A DNA stretch of 64,000 nucleotides, from contig NZ_CP010817.1 in assembly GCF_000833025.1 (NCBI RefSeq), forward strand, positions 248,001 to 312,000, in the 5' to 3' direction. Source of the stretch: Myroides profundi. Lineage in GTDB: Bacteria; Bacteroidota; Bacteroidia; Flavobacteriales; Flavobacteriaceae. Of this stretch, positions 1 to 9,781 are shown in pieces. The notes beneath the pieces were generated by a model. That model ran no database searches, was not told the DNA's origin, and saw only the letters and a list, made by a program, of their open reading frames with translations. Each line of letters starts with the position of its first letter. Within the stretch, counting starts at the first letter, position 1. Position numbers and translations under genes: made by a program.

Positions 1-458
1 GTAACATCTGCTTTAGCAATTTGTTTAGATGTAGTCAAGTAAATTGCTTGTTTAGGACAAGCCTCTTCACATAAACCACAAAAAATACAACGAAGCATAT
101 TAATCTCGTATATCTCAGCGTATTTTTCCTCGCGATAAAGATGTGCTTCTTCAGGTTTGCGTTCTGCTGCTTTCATTGAGATAGCCTCTGCAGGACATGA
201 TAATGCACATAAACCACAAGCTGTACAACGCTCTCTACCTTCGTCATCACGCATTAGCATATGTCTTCCGCGATATACATCACTGAAAGGTCTTTGTTGT
301 TCTGGATAAGCGATAGTCACTTTTTTCTTAAACATGTGTTTTAAGGTAACCATCATTCCTTTGAAGATAGCTACTAAGTAGATCTTCTCTGTCCAAGTCA
401 GCTTCTTATTAGAAACTTCCTTTTTTCTTCCTGATAATGAATAAGTATTTGTCGACAT
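1..458 (-). CDS. nuoI: NADH-quinone oxidoreductase subunit I (partial, C-terminus outside window)
   Basis: This gene encodes the 8Fe ferredoxin-like subunit of complex I, which carries clusters N6a and N6b and passes electrons towards NuoB. Translating the minus strand from the ATG at 458 gives 152 residues with two CxxCxxCxxxCP motifs (CTACGLCALSCP and CIFCGLCEEACP), the family hallmark. The frame is open to the left edge of the window, so the C-terminus is missing. The start lies two bases after the nuoH stop codon, so the two genes are co-transcribed and probably translationally coupled. The identification is secure; only the end is unknown. Confidence 0.95.
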   Translation of the reverse strand, partial: MSTNTYSLSGRKKEVSNKKLTWTEKIYLVAIFKGMMVTLKHMFKKKVTIAYPEQQRPFSDVYRGRHMLMRDDEGRERCTACGLCALSCPAEAISMKAAERKPEEAHLYREEKYAEIYEINMLRCIFCGLCEEACPKQAIYLTTSKQIAKADV

Positions 459-460
459 GC

Positions 461-1495
461 TTAACTTTTTACTAGTAAGATTACAATAGCTGTAATTACT
501 AAATTCAACAATGCTAATGGAATTAATGATTTCCATCCTAAGTTCATCAATTGGTCATAACGGAAACGTGGTAAAGTCCAGCGTACCCACATATAAACAA
601 ATATGAAGAAACATATTTTAACGAATAGAGCGAAAATACCTATTACGTTTGCAATATTTACTCCCCAGTTTTCTACAGCCCATGACATACCTGGATAGTT
701 ATACGCCCCGAAGTATAGTACAGAGATGATAGCCGATGAGATAAATAAGTTTGCATATTCAGCAAAAAGGAAGAATCCCATCTTCATAGAAGAATATTCT
801 GTGTGGAATCCTCCAATTAATTCTTGTTCACATTCTGCTAAGTCAAAAGGTGCACGATTAGTTTCAGCAAACGAACAAATCAAGAAGATTAAAAAACCAA
901 CTGGTTGGTAGAATACGTTCCAGTTCATTCCTTGTTGTTGTAATGCTATTTCTCGCATGCTTAATGACTGAGTCATTAATAGTAATGATATTAGTGAAAG
1001 TCCCATTGCGATTTCATATGAAATCATTTGTGACGCAGCACGAATACCACTCATTAAAGAGTATTTATTATTTGATGCCCAAGCTCCAATCATGATACCA
1101 TATACTCCTACAGAAAGTACTGCGATGATATATAGTAAGCCAACATTTAAGTCAGCAGCTTGTAATATAATATCTCTTCCAAATAAATGAAACTTATCTC
1201 CCCAAGGAATAACAGCACTAGTCATTAATGCTAATGTCATCGCAAGGAAAGGACCAAACTTAAATAAGAACTTATTTGGTGTGTTTGGTTGTGTTTCTTC
1301 TTTAGCGAATAGTTTTAAACCATCTGCTAGTGGTTGTAAGATACCTCCTTTACCAGCACGGTTAGGACCTAGACGGTCTTGTATCCAGGCAGCAATTTTA
1401 CGTTCTGCTAACGTGGCATACATCGCCATAAGCATCGTAACTGCAAACACAACTACAATGATAACTGCCTTATCTATAATAATAGTTTTATCCAT
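461..1495 (-). CDS. nuoH: NADH-quinone oxidoreductase subunit H
   Basis: NuoH is the membrane subunit at the junction of the peripheral and membrane arms of complex I; it helps form the quinone chamber. The 344-residue product is very hydrophobic with about eight membrane segments. It shows the family signatures RLGPNRAG (residues 41-48), ETNRAPFDLAE (211-221) and GFHTEYS (229-235), the acidic loop that lines the quinone site. The length is typical. The gene sits between nuoG (12-base gap) and nuoI (2-base gap) in the nuo operon. Confidence 0.96.
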   Translation of the reverse strand: MDKTIIIDKAVIIVVVFAVTMLMAMYATLAERKIAAWIQDRLGPNRAGKGGILQPLADGLKLFAKEETQPNTPNKFLFKFGPFLAMTLALMTSAVIPWGDKFHLFGRDIILQAADLNVGLLYIIAVLSVGVYGIMIGAWASNNKYSLMSGIRAASQMISYEIAMGLSLISLLLMTQSLSMREIALQQQGMNWNVFYQPVGFLIFLICSFAETNRAPFDLAECEQELIGGFHTEYSSMKMGFFLFAEYANLFISSAIISVLYFGAYNYPGMSWAVENWGVNIANVIGIFALFVKICFFIFVYMWVRWTLPRFRYDQLMNLGWKSLIPLALLNLVITAIVILLVKS

Positions 1496-1507
1496 ACTTA
1501 TGCCGAT

Positions 1508-2533
1508 TTATTCTTTAGATTCATTATCTGTAAAAGGAATCTCCTTCATACTAATTTTAACGCGGTCTTGGTCACGTCCTTCTAAGATATGTTTTTCTGT
1601 TTTCATTACTACTTTATCTAATTTCTTAGTGTAGTTGTTTTGATTGATAACAGAGAATTTCTCAAACTTACGCGGTCCTTCAATAACCCAGTCTTTTGTG
1701 TCTTTATGGTCAAAACGACAGCTGTTACAAATGAACTCTTCTACTTCGTGGAATTCATCTTTACGAGCTGTTACTCTTTGGATTTCTTCACCGAACATCC
1801 ATACTGTTACTTTACCAGAACATGTAGGACAATCTCTATGTGCGTTGTAAGGTTTGTTAAACCAGACACGTGATTTAAAGCGGAATGTTTTATCTGTTAA
1901 TGCTCCTACAGGACATACATCTATCATATTTCCAGAGAACTCATTATCAATTGCAGCTGATATATAAGTTGATATCTGTGCGTGATCACCACGTCCACAT
2001 ACACCGTGTACTCGTGCATCTGTTAGTTGTTCTGCTGTCTTAACACATCTATAGCAAAGGATACAACGATTCATATGAAGTTGAATATTGTCTCCGATAT
2101 TCTCAGGAGCGAATGTTCTTTTCTCTTCTTTGAAACGTTTTTGTTCTTTACCGTGATTGAAAGCTAAGTTTTGTAAATCACACTCACCTGCTTGGTCACA
2201 TACTGGACAGTCAAGAGGGTGGTTGATTAATAAGAATTCAGTAACTGCTTTACGTGCTTCTAGTACTCTTGGAGAAGAAATACTTTTTACCTCCATACCG
2301 TCCATAACTCCTGTTTTACAAGAAGCCATTAGCTTAGGCATAGGACGTGGATCTGCTTCACTACCTTTAGATACTTCTACTAAACATGCTCTACATTTTC
2401 CTCCTGTACCTTCAAGTTTTGAATAATAGCACATTGCAGGAGGTACTGATTCGCCTCCTATCATTCTTGCTGCTTGTAGAATGGATGTCCCTGGTTCTAC
2501 TTCTATTTCATGTCCGTCTATAGTAACTTTCAT
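1508..2533 (-). CDS. nuoG: Short NuoG: 2Fe-2S/4Fe-4S subunit of complex I
   Basis: This is the iron-sulfur electron-wire subunit of the complex I peripheral arm. Visible ligands are Cys35, Cys47, Cys50 and Cys72 for the N-terminal 2Fe-2S cluster; His105, Cys109, Cys112 and Cys118 for the His-Cys3 cluster; and Cys157, Cys160, Cys163 and Cys207 for the next 4Fe-4S cluster. At 341 residues it is less than half the length of the E. coli protein and lacks the large molybdopterin-oxidoreductase-like domain. Two further pairs, Cys235/Cys238 and Cys269/Cys272, remain just after the last cluster. The reading frame is intact and the next gene follows directly, so this is a short natural form and not a broken gene. 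Confidence 0.92.
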   Translation of the reverse strand: MKVTIDGHEIEVEPGTSILQAARMIGGESVPPAMCYYSKLEGTGGKCRACLVEVSKGSEADPRPMPKLMASCKTGVMDGMEVKSISSPRVLEARKAVTEFLLINHPLDCPVCDQAGECDLQNLAFNHGKEQKRFKEEKRTFAPENIGDNIQLHMNRCILCYRCVKTAEQLTDARVHGVCGRGDHAQISTYISAAIDNEFSGNMIDVCPVGALTDKTFRFKSRVWFNKPYNAHRDCPTCSGKVTVWMFGEEIQRVTARKDEFHEVEEFICNSCRFDHKDTKDWVIEGPRKFEKFSVINQNNYTKKLDKVVMKTEKHILEGRDQDRVKISMKEIPFTDNESKE

Positions 2534-2574
2534 AAACTGTGCTTTGTTTAAGCTGAATATTTAGTCAGCGTATA

Positions 2575-3933
2575 TTATTTATTGATCAAGTGTTTTACTG
2601 CAGTAAAAGGTTCATTAACAAAGTGGTCTCTGTTTTTAATCTTTTCTGGGTATAAAACGTGATATTCAAACTCTTCTCTAAAATGTCTTAAGGCAGCAGC
2701 TACAGGCCATGCAGCAGCATCCCCTAAAGGACATATTGTATTTCCTTCAATATTGCTCTGGATGCTCCATAGTAAATCTATATCATCCATAGTTCCATTA
2801 CCTGTCTCTATACGGTGTAATACTTTTTCAAGCCATCCTGTACCTTCACGACATGGAGAACATTGTCCACAACTTTCGTGAGCATAGAAACGAGCGAAGT
2901 TCCAAGTGTTTCTAACGATACATGCTGTATCATTATAAACGATGAATCCTCCAGACCCCAACATAGATCCTGTTTCGAATCCTCCATCAGATAATGATTC
3001 ATACGTCATTAGACGATCTTCACCATTAGCTGTTTTATAGATTAAATGTGCTGGTAATATAGGTACTGAAGATCCTCCAGGAACTAATGCCTTGATAGGA
3101 CGATCATCTATCATACCACCACAGTATTCTTCTGAGTTAATAAATTCATGAACAGTGATACCCATTTCGATTTCGTATACTCCTGGTTTTTTGATGTGCC
3201 CTGAAGCAGAAATAAGTTTTGTACCAGCTGATCTACCTAATCCTAATTTAGAATATGCCTCTCCAGAGTTGTTTACAATCCATGGAACGTTAGCAATAGA
3301 CTCTACGTTATTTACCACTGTAGGATTCCCCCATAATCCGCTTACAGCAGGGAATGGTGGTTTGATACGAGGATTACCTCTTTTACCTTCTAGTGATTCA
3401 ATAAGAGCAGTTTCTTCTCCACAGATATATGCTCCTGCACCACAGTGTACATGTAAATCTAGTGAATAGTCTGATCCTAAGATATTTTTACCAAGCCATC
3501 CAGCAGCATAAGCTTCTTTTATAGCTCTTTCTAGTATTTTAAAAACCCACATATATTCTCCACGAATATAGATGTAAGATAGGTTAGCCCCTAAAGCGAA
3601 ACTTGATGTAATCATTCCTTCTATTAATAAGTGAGGAATATGTTCCATTAAGTAACGGTCTTTAAAAGTACCTGGTTCAGATTCATCAGCATTACAAACT
3701 AAGTGTCTTGGTTTGCCTGACTTTTTATCGATGAAACTCCATTTTAATCCTACTGGGAATCCAGCACCTCCACGACCTCTTAAACCAGAAGCTTTTACTT
3801 CTTCCGTGATTTCATCAGGAGTCATAGATTTTATAGCTTTCTCTACAGAAGCATAACCACCATTTTCACGGTATACTTCATAAGACTTAATCCCTGGGAT
3901 ATTGATTTTATCTAATAATATTTTTGTTGCCAT
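2575..3933 (-). CDS. nuoF: NADH-quinone oxidoreductase subunit F (NADH- and FMN-binding)
   Basis: NuoF oxidises NADH with FMN and hands electrons to the Fe-S chain at the tip of complex I. The 452-residue protein has the nucleotide-binding segment [13 protein letters not shown] (residues 53-65). Its C-terminal 4Fe-4S (N3) ligands are Cys355, Cys358 and Cys361 in CGQCSPC plus Cys401 in the NTICPLGD segment. Length and motif order match the family. It follows nuoE with a 4-base gap and precedes nuoG by 41 bases. Confidence 0.97.
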   Translation of the reverse strand: MATKILLDKINIPGIKSYEVYRENGGYASVEKAIKSMTPDEITEEVKASGLRGRGGAGFPVGLKWSFIDKKSGKPRHLVCNADESEPGTFKDRYLMEHIPHLLIEGMITSSFALGANLSYIYIRGEYMWVFKILERAIKEAYAAGWLGKNILGSDYSLDLHVHCGAGAYICGEETALIESLEGKRGNPRIKPPFPAVSGLWGNPTVVNNVESIANVPWIVNNSGEAYSKLGLGRSAGTKLISASGHIKKPGVYEIEMGITVHEFINSEEYCGGMIDDRPIKALVPGGSSVPILPAHLIYKTANGEDRLMTYESLSDGGFETGSMLGSGGFIVYNDTACIVRNTWNFARFYAHESCGQCSPCREGTGWLEKVLHRIETGNGTMDDIDLLWSIQSNIEGNTICPLGDAAAWPVAAALRHFREEFEYHVLYPEKIKNRDHFVNEPFTAVKHLINK

Positions 3934-3937
3934 ATTA

Positions 3938-4468
3938 CTATTTGTCGTGAAGAATTACTTTACCAGCTTTACAATCTTCTATGATTTGATCTATTTTTTC
4001 TTTTGTTAAGTGCTCTTTATAGAAATCTCCTAATTGCATCATTGGAGCATATCCACAAGCACCTAAACATTGAACACCTGCTATAGAGAACATTCCATCA
4101 GGAGTTGTTTCTCCTGGTTTTATGCCTAGTTTTTCACAAGCGTATTCCATCATATCATCAGCACCTCTAATTCCACAACAAGACGTTAAGCAGAATTCGA
4201 ACATATACTTACCTACAGGTTTTTGGTTGTACATTGTATAGAATGTAACTACCTCGTATACTTCGATAGAAGTTATGTTTAGCATTTCAGCTACCTTATC
4301 CATTAACTCTGCACTTAACCAGTTATCATGAGCATCTTGTACTTCGTGTAAGACTGGTAATAGTGCTGACTTTCTTTTATCAGCAGGGTAGTGGCTAATC
4401 AACTCATCAATGCGTTGTTGCAACTCTGGTGTGATATTTATGTTTTGTTTGTATTTTTTAACTTCCAT
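3938..4468 (-). CDS. nuoE: NADH-quinone oxidoreductase subunit E
   Basis: NuoE is the thioredoxin-fold 2Fe-2S subunit that partners NuoF at the NADH end of complex I. The 176-residue product carries the N1a ligands in the expected spacing: Cys93 and Cys98 (C-x4-C), then Cys134 and Cys138 (C-x3-C). The N-terminal half is a helical segment typical of the family. Four bases separate it from both nuoD upstream and nuoF downstream, consistent with one operon. Confidence 0.96.
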   Translation of the reverse strand: MEVKKYKQNINITPELQQRIDELISHYPADKRKSALLPVLHEVQDAHDNWLSAELMDKVAEMLNITSIEVYEVVTFYTMYNQKPVGKYMFEFCLTSCCGIRGADDMMEYACEKLGIKPGETTPDGMFSIAGVQCLGACGYAPMMQLGDFYKEHLTKEKIDQIIEDCKAGKVILHDK

Positions 4469-4472
4469 AATC

Positions 4473-5708
4473 TTAAGCGTCTAATTCTCCTGCGATAATA
4501 TTTAAACTTGACAGTGTAATAATAGCATCTGATAGCATACCACCTCTTACGATGTCATTATATGCTTGATAGATGATAAAACAAGGTCTTCTAAAGTGTA
4601 AACGATAAGGAGTTCTACTACCATCAGTGATTAAGTAGAAACCTAATTCTCCATTACCACCTTCTACAGGATTGTATAGTTCTGTAACTGGTACAGGTAC
4701 TTCTCCCATTATTATTTTGAAGTGGTAGATAAGCGCTTCCATATTAGTATATACATCTTCTTTAGGAGGAAGGTAATAATCTGGAACATCAGCATGGTAT
4801 GGACCTTCTGGCATTTTATCTAATGCCTGTCTGATGATTTTTAAACTCTCCCATATTTCAGCGTTACGTACACAGAATCTGTCATAGCAGTCACCACTTG
4901 TACCAACTGGAATATCAAAATCAAAGTCTTCATAAGAACAGTAAGGTGAAGCGATACGTACATCGTAGTCTACTCCAGCAGCTCTTAAGTTAGGGCCTGT
5001 GAATCCGAAGTTTATAGCTTCTTCAGCAGAAATTCCTCCAACACCTATTGTTCTGTCCATAAAGATTCTGTTACGCGTAAGTAACCCTTCAAATTCAGAC
5101 CAGATTGCAGGGAATTCTTTTAAGAATTCTTCGATTAGTTGGAATACTTTTGGAGACCATTCTCTCTCAAATCCTCCGATTCTTCCCATATTAGTAGTTA
5201 AACGTGCACCACTAATTTCTTCGAATATTTCGTATATTTTTTCTCTGTATTGGAATACATATAAGAACCCTGTAAGAGCTCCTGTATCTACTCCCATTAC
5301 AGAGCTACATATAATGTGGTCAGCTATACGAGCTAACTCCATTACGATAACTCTTAAATATTGAACTCTTTTAGGGATCTCAATACCTAATGCTTTTTCT
5401 ACAGTTAACCACCAAGCAGTATTGTTGATTGGTGAAGAACAATAGTTTAGACGATCTGTTAATACGTTGATTTGATAAAAAGGTCTGTTCTCAGCTATTT
5501 TCTCAAATGCTCTATGTATATATCCTACTGTTCCTTCTCCATCTAATACTTTCTCTCCATCTAGTAAGATGATATTCTGAAAGATACCATGTGTAGCAGG
5601 GTGTGTAGGTCCTAAGTTTAATATCTGTAATTCTGTCCCGTCTTCTTGAAATTTCTCTTCAATAAGTTTAGCATATCGTTGCTCAGGAGGTAATAATAAA
5701 TCTGACAT
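4473..5708 (-). CDS. nuoD: NADH-quinone oxidoreductase subunit D
   Basis: NuoD is the 49-kDa-type subunit that forms the quinone-reduction site with NuoB. The 411-residue protein has the quinone-site signature GPTHPATHG (residues 33-41) and is related along its length to the large subunit of NiFe hydrogenases. The Ni-binding Cys pairs of hydrogenases are absent, as expected for complex I. It is separate from nuoC, which lies 19 bases upstream, unlike the fused NuoCD of E. coli. Confidence 0.96.
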   Translation of the reverse strand: MSDLLLPPEQRYAKLIEEKFQEDGTELQILNLGPTHPATHGIFQNIILLDGEKVLDGEGTVGYIHRAFEKIAENRPFYQINVLTDRLNYCSSPINNTAWWLTVEKALGIEIPKRVQYLRVIVMELARIADHIICSSVMGVDTGALTGFLYVFQYREKIYEIFEEISGARLTTNMGRIGGFEREWSPKVFQLIEEFLKEFPAIWSEFEGLLTRNRIFMDRTIGVGGISAEEAINFGFTGPNLRAAGVDYDVRIASPYCSYEDFDFDIPVGTSGDCYDRFCVRNAEIWESLKIIRQALDKMPEGPYHADVPDYYLPPKEDVYTNMEALIYHFKIIMGEVPVPVTELYNPVEGGNGELGFYLITDGSRTPYRLHFRRPCFIIYQAYNDIVRGGMLSDAIITLSSLNIIAGELDA

Positions 5709-5727
5709 AGTCTCGTTCCTTTAAGTA

Positions 5728-6249
5728 TTAAGAATTATGAACCGTTCTACCAAAGAATCTATCATCTTTGTCTGTTCTACCTGCATCTTCCATAGGGAAC
5801 TCTTTTCTTAATGGGAAAGATTCCATCTGGTCCATATTTAATATTCTCTTCAATTGAGGATGATTTTTAAAGATAATTCCATAAAAATCATATGTTTCTC
5901 TTTCTTGCCAGTTTGCACTTTTAAACAAATCTGTAGCAGACTCTACAACTGGGTTTTTGATATCTAAGAAGGTTTTAAAACGAACTCTAATATTATCTGT
6001 CCAGTTGTGCATGTGGTATACCACTGCTAATTGACGTTCCGAAGGTAAGTCAGCATAATGAACTCCACAAACATCTGTAAGGAAGTTAAAGTTCATCTCA
6101 CTATCTTCTTTTAAAAACTTAAGAACATCGTGTGAAGCATTAGTTGCAACTTCAAAAGACAACATTCCATGTTGTTCATGAAATTCACTAACTGACATAC
6201 CAAATGTTTCAATTAGTCTTTTTTGTAATGTAGTATTATCTAATGCCAT
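5728..6249 (-). CDS. nuoC: NADH-quinone oxidoreductase subunit C
   Basis: NuoC is the 30-kDa-type structural subunit of the peripheral arm. The 173-residue protein contains the family signature ERETYDFYGI (residues 116-125), followed by a conserved HP-LKRIL segment and a C-terminal FPLRKEFPM stretch. It carries no cofactor ligands. One base separates it from nuoB, which suggests translational coupling. Confidence 0.95.
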   Translation of the reverse strand: MALDNTTLQKRLIETFGMSVSEFHEQHGMLSFEVATNASHDVLKFLKEDSEMNFNFLTDVCGVHYADLPSERQLAVVYHMHNWTDNIRVRFKTFLDIKNPVVESATDLFKSANWQERETYDFYGIIFKNHPQLKRILNMDQMESFPLRKEFPMEDAGRTDKDDRFFGRTVHNS

Positions 6250-6250
6250 A

Positions 6251-6802
6251 CTATTTGTTTATGTTGTAAGAATTTAATAATTCATCATATTCTTTCGTAC
6301 CTCTGCGATTAACAGATTCAGATTTTACTATTTCTTGTAATCTTAGTACACCATCTAGAATTTGTTCTGGTCTAGGTGGGCATCCAGGTACATAAACGTC
6401 TACTGGGATTACTTTATCTATTCCCTGTAGTACAGAGTAAGTATCAAAAATCCCGCCAGAACAAGCACAAGCTCCAACAGCAATAACCCATTTAGGTTCA
6501 GCCATCTGTTCATATACTTGTCTTAAGATAGGAGCCATTTTTTTAGAAATAGTTCCCATAACCATTAGCATATCTGCTTGTCTAGGAGAGAAACTCATAC
6601 GCTCAGAACCAAAACGAGCTACGTCATACGTAGCTGCCATTGTTGCCATGAATTCAATTCCACAACAAGAAGTTGCGAAAGGTAGAGGCCACATTGAATT
6701 AGCACGTGCTAATCCAACTACTGAACTTAATTTAGTAGCAAAGAATCCTTCTCCTACATATCCTTCCGGAGCTTCTACTGTATTATATTTTTTATCGCTC
6801 AT
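6251..6802 (-). CDS. nuoB: NADH-quinone oxidoreductase subunit B (N2 cluster)
   Basis: NuoB carries the terminal 4Fe-4S cluster N2, which reduces quinone. The expected ligands are visible: the tandem Cys46-Cys47, Cys112 in the GACACSGG segment and Cys141 in VPGCPPRPE. The 183-residue length is normal. The gene is second in the operon, 14 bases after nuoA. Confidence 0.97.
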   Translation of the reverse strand: MSDKKYNTVEAPEGYVGEGFFATKLSSVVGLARANSMWPLPFATSCCGIEFMATMAATYDVARFGSERMSFSPRQADMLMVMGTISKKMAPILRQVYEQMAEPKWVIAVGACACSGGIFDTYSVLQGIDKVIPVDVYVPGCPPRPEQILDGVLRLQEIVKSESVNRRGTKEYDELLNSYNINK

Positions 6803-6816
6803 CTCTATCTATTTTA

Positions 6817-7182
6817 TTAATCCCACTCTAGTCCTTTTTTCTTGAATTCATATAGTAATCCGATAATGATTAGGAATAAGAAAATTCCCATTTTCATTAA
6901 ACCGTCCCAACCGAACTCTTGGAAGTTAACTGCCCAAGGGTATAAGAAGATTACCTCTACATCAAATAATACGAATAGTATTGCTACAAGGAAGTATTTT
7001 ACATTGAATGGGATACGTGCACTACCTAGTGACTCTAATCCACATTCCCATGTACTGTCTTTAATTTTAGAAGATTTTTTGGGACCTAATTTACTAGAAA
7101 CCCAAATTGTCATGGATACAAACCCAGCAGCTAGTGCTATTTGCATTAAGATTGGGATGAAATCAAGTTGACTTGCCTGCAT
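6817..7182 (-). CDS. nuoA: NADH-quinone oxidoreductase subunit A
   Basis: NuoA is a small three-helix membrane subunit of complex I. The 121-residue product has three hydrophobic segments and the conserved loop WECGLESLGSARIPFNVKYF (20 residues), followed by the FDVEVIFLYPWA segment. It is the first gene of the operon. The ATG at 7182 lies about 25 bases downstream of the inferred transcription start of the nuo promoter. Confidence 0.96.
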   Translation of the reverse strand: MQASQLDFIPILMQIALAAGFVSMTIWVSSKLGPKKSSKIKDSTWECGLESLGSARIPFNVKYFLVAILFVLFDVEVIFLYPWAVNFQEFGWDGLMKMGIFLFLIIIGLLYEFKKKGLEWD

Positions 7183-7211
7183 ATCTAAAGTATTTATATT
7201 AATACAACATA

Positions 7212-7241
7212 CAAATATACATTCGAGTTCTCGTTTTACAA
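7212..7241 (-). promoter_or_regulatory. Promoter of the nuo operon
   Basis: Read on the minus strand, the -7 element TATATTTG (7219-7212) matches the Bacteroidota consensus TAnnTTTG, and a TTG (7241-7239) lies 19 bases upstream. This is one of the clearest promoters in the window. It sits just upstream of nuoA with no other start nearby. Confidence 0.7.
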
Positions 7242-7322
7242 AGCTTTGGTACTCTAGGTGTTGCCTAGTTTGACTCTAATGGCTTAATATGTATTTAGAT
7301 TAATTATAAATAGAATGTGAGG

Positions 7323-7360
7323 TAATAAAAAAAGCTATCCATTTTTGAAATGAATAGCTT
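7323..7360 (-). terminator. Intrinsic terminator after the cold-shock gene
   Basis: A hairpin with arms at about 7332-7344 and 7348-7360 contains one mismatch and is followed, on the minus strand, by a run of T. It lies 32 bases downstream of the cold-shock gene stop and ends that transcript before the nuo promoter. Confidence 0.75.
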
Positions 7361-7391
7361 CTTCGTAATTGAAAATTTATATTGTAAAAAA

Positions 7392-7592
7392 TTAATTTCC
7401 TATCACTTCTACATCTACAGCGATTAAACCTTTTTTACCTTTTTCTTCAGTATAAGAAACGCGGTCACCTTGGTTAATGCTTTTAGTTTTTAAACCTGTG
7501 ATGTGAACAAAAATGTCTTGTTTAGTAGCTTCATTTGTGATAAAGCCAAATCCTTTGTCTTCATTGAAGAACTTAATTACGCCTGTATGCAT
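7392..7592 (-). CDS. Cold-shock domain protein (CspA family)
   Basis: This 66-residue single cold-shock domain protein is expected to bind single-stranded RNA or DNA and act as an RNA chaperone. The RNP1 motif KGFGFI (residues 13-18) and RNP2 motif DIFVHI (26-31) are intact, and the length matches CspA. It is monocistronic, with its own promoter-like element upstream and a terminator downstream. Several paralogues are usual in this group, so I do not assign a specific csp letter. Confidence 0.92.
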   Translation of the reverse strand: MHTGVIKFFNEDKGFGFITNEATKQDIFVHITGLKTKSINQGDRVSYTEEKGKKGLIAVDVEVIGN

Positions 7593-7618
7593 TGTATTGA
7601 AATAAATAAAATTATGTT

Positions 7619-7626
7619 CAAATATA
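7619..7626 (-). promoter_or_regulatory. -7 promoter element of the cold-shock gene
   Basis: TATATTTG on the minus strand matches TAnnTTTG and lies 27 bases upstream of the cold-shock gene ATG. No good TTG was found at the usual distance upstream, so this is a partial match. Confidence 0.5.
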
Positions 7627-7789
7627 ATGTTTGTTTCGAACTAAGTTTAGTTTTTTTTGATTTTTTTTTAAAAATTAATGTTTATTTAATTGAAGAGGAG
7701 ATTTTTATTTTCAATTCTATAATAGATTTCGAATAGTTTGTGTTACTTCCAGCTCTATTTGCTTTTTGTGGTTGTGGGGAAGAGTGCTA

Positions 7790-7829
7790 TTAAAAACAAA
7801 AAGGGCTATTCGATTAAGAATAGCCCTTT
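7790..7829 (-). terminator. Intrinsic terminator after accC
   Basis: A perfect 12-bp stem (7800-7811 with 7818-7829) and six-base loop precede a T-rich run on the minus strand. It lies 17 bases beyond the accC stop and ends the fabH-accB-accC transcript. Confidence 0.85.
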
Positions 7830-7846
7830 GAGATATCTGATATAGA

Positions 7847-9196
7847 TTAATCCTCTAAAGGTTTCATTGTGAAACTTTCCATAAATGCTGTTGTATAGTT
7901 ACCAGCGATATAGTTTGGATCATCCATTAATTGTCTATGGAATGGAATAGTCGTTTTGATTCCTTCGATTACGAATTCGTCTAATGCTCTTCTCATCTTG
8001 TTAATTGCCTCTTCTCTTGTTTGAGCAGTTGTAATTAACTTAGCGATCATAGAGTCATAGTTCGGAGGAATAGAGTATCCAGAGTACACGTGAGTGTCTA
8101 GACGTACACCGTGTCCACCAGGTGTGTGAAGAGTTGTAATCTTCCCTGGAGATGGGCGGAAGTCATTGAATGGATCCTCTGCATTGATACGACATTCTAT
8201 TGAGTGCATTTTAGGCAAGTAGTTTTTACCAGAAATTGGTGTACCTGCTGCAACTAAAATTTGCTCTCTGATTAAGTCATAATCGATTACCTGTTCAGTG
8301 ATAGGGTGTTCCACTTGGATACGAGTATTCATTTCCATGAAGTAGAAGTTTCTGTCTCTGTCTACTAAGAATTCGATAGTACCAGCACCTTCATATTTAA
8401 TGAATTCAGCAGCTTTTACAGCAGCTTCACCCATTTTTTGTCTCAATTCATCTGTCATGAATGGAGAAGGTGTTTCTTCTGTTAATTTTTGGTGACGTCT
8501 TTGGATAGAACAGTCACGCTCAGAAAGGTGACATGCTTTACCGTAAGAGTCTCCTACTACTTGGATCTCGATGTGACGTGGGTCAAGGATTAGTTTCTCC
8601 ATGTACATACCATCGTTACCGAAAGCTGCAGAAGCTTCTTGACGTGCACTTTCCCATGCTCTATCTAGCTCTTCTTCTTTCAAGATTTCACGCATACCTT
8701 TACCACCACCACCAGCAGTAGCTTTCATCATTACTGGGTAACCGATAGCTTTAGCTGTTTTTTTAGCGTGTTCTAATGATTCTAATAATCCGTCAGAACC
8801 AGGTACAGTAGGTACTCCAGCTAATTTCATTGTTTCCTTAGCTGTAGCTTTATCTCCCATTTTTTCAATCATCTCTGGTCCAGCACCGATGAACTTCACA
8901 CCGTGCTCTTGACAGATTTTAGAAAATTTAGCGTTTTCTGATAAGAAACCGTAACCAGGGTGTATAGCATCTGCATTTGTAATTTCAGCAGCAGCTATTA
9001 TGTTTGAAATCTTTAAATACGATAAGTTACTTGGAGCAGGTCCAATACAAACAGCTTCATCCGCAAAACGAACGTGTAAACTATCTGCATCCGCAGTAGA
9101 GTAAACTGCTACAGTTTTAATGCCCATTTCTTTACATGTTCTAATAACACGTAAGGCAATTTCACCTCTATTAGCGATTAATATTTTTTTAAACAT
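7847..9196 (-). CDS. accC: Acetyl-CoA carboxylase, biotin carboxylase subunit
   Basis: AccC carboxylates the biotin on AccB using ATP and bicarbonate, the first half-reaction of acetyl-CoA carboxylase. The 449-residue protein has the biotin-carboxylase N-terminus ([11 protein letters not shown]), the glycine-rich ATP-grasp loop GGGGKGM (162-168), the [13 protein letters not shown] segment and the [11 protein letters not shown] catalytic segment. It follows accB by 72 bases in a fabH-accB-accC unit devoted to fatty-acid initiation. The pairing with accB and the length favour AccC over related propionyl-CoA carboxylase subunits. Confidence 0.96.
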   Translation of the reverse strand: MFKKILIANRGEIALRVIRTCKEMGIKTVAVYSTADADSLHVRFADEAVCIGPAPSNLSYLKISNIIAAAEITNADAIHPGYGFLSENAKFSKICQEHGVKFIGAGPEMIEKMGDKATAKETMKLAGVPTVPGSDGLLESLEHAKKTAKAIGYPVMMKATAGGGGKGMREILKEEELDRAWESARQEASAAFGNDGMYMEKLILDPRHIEIQVVGDSYGKACHLSERDCSIQRRHQKLTEETPSPFMTDELRQKMGEAAVKAAEFIKYEGAGTIEFLVDRDRNFYFMEMNTRIQVEHPITEQVIDYDLIREQILVAAGTPISGKNYLPKMHSIECRINAEDPFNDFRPSPGKITTLHTPGGHGVRLDTHVYSGYSIPPNYDSMIAKLITTAQTREEAINKMRRALDEFVIEGIKTTIPFHRQLMDDPNYIAGNYTTAFMESFTMKPLED

Positions 9197-9268
9197 CTCT
9201 TGAAACTTTAATTTAACTTTAGTGAGTTTACTTCGTTAGAAAGTAAAAATTGGTGTGTTATAAATTTC

Positions 9269-9757
9269 TTAAGATGGATCAACTAAGAATAATGGTTGAT
9301 CAAATTCTACTGGAGAAGCATCGTCAACTAATACTTTAACGATTTTACCAGAAATTTCAGATTCGATTTCGTTGAATAATTTCATTGCTTCGATTACACA
9401 TACTACATCTCCTGCTTTAATAGTTTTTCCTACTTCAGCAAATGGTTCTTTGTCTGGAGCTGGTTTTCTATAGAATGTTCCAATGATTGGAGATTTTACA
9501 GTGATGTATTTAGAATCTTCACTTGTTGCAGTTTCTGTTGCAGCAGCAGCTGGAGCGGCTGGAGCAGCAGCTTGTTGAGCTACTGGAGCTTGTGTTAATG
9601 CAGAAGCTACTGGTACTTGTTGGATATAAGTAGTCTCAGTATTACCTGTTTCTGTTGTTTTAATGGTGATTTTAAAATCATCCATTTCTAATTTTACTTC
9701 TGTAGCACCTGATTTAGCTACGAATTTAATTAAGTTTTGAATCTCTCTAATGTCCAT
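9269..9757 (-). CDS. accB: Acetyl-CoA carboxylase, biotin carboxyl carrier protein
   Basis: AccB carries the biotin that shuttles carboxylate between AccC and the transcarboxylase. The 162-residue protein has the usual three parts: a conserved N-terminal segment, an Ala/Pro/Gln-rich flexible linker (about 48-80) and a C-terminal biotinyl domain. The biotinylation site is Lys126 in EAMKLFNE. It sits 24 bases after fabH and upstream of accC. Confidence 0.97.
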   Translation of the reverse strand: MDIREIQNLIKFVAKSGATEVKLEMDDFKITIKTTETGNTETTYIQQVPVASALTQAPVAQQAAAPAAPAAAATETATSEDSKYITVKSPIIGTFYRKPAPDKEPFAEVGKTIKAGDVVCVIEAMKLFNEIESEISGKIVKVLVDDASPVEFDQPLFLVDPS

Positions 9758-9781
9758 ACCTAATGTATTGGTTAGTTGTTT

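Noticed and set aside
1508..2533. NuoG taken as a truncated pseudogene
   Set aside because: All electron-transfer ligands are intact, the frame is clean and the downstream gene follows directly; short NuoG is known in Flavobacteriia.
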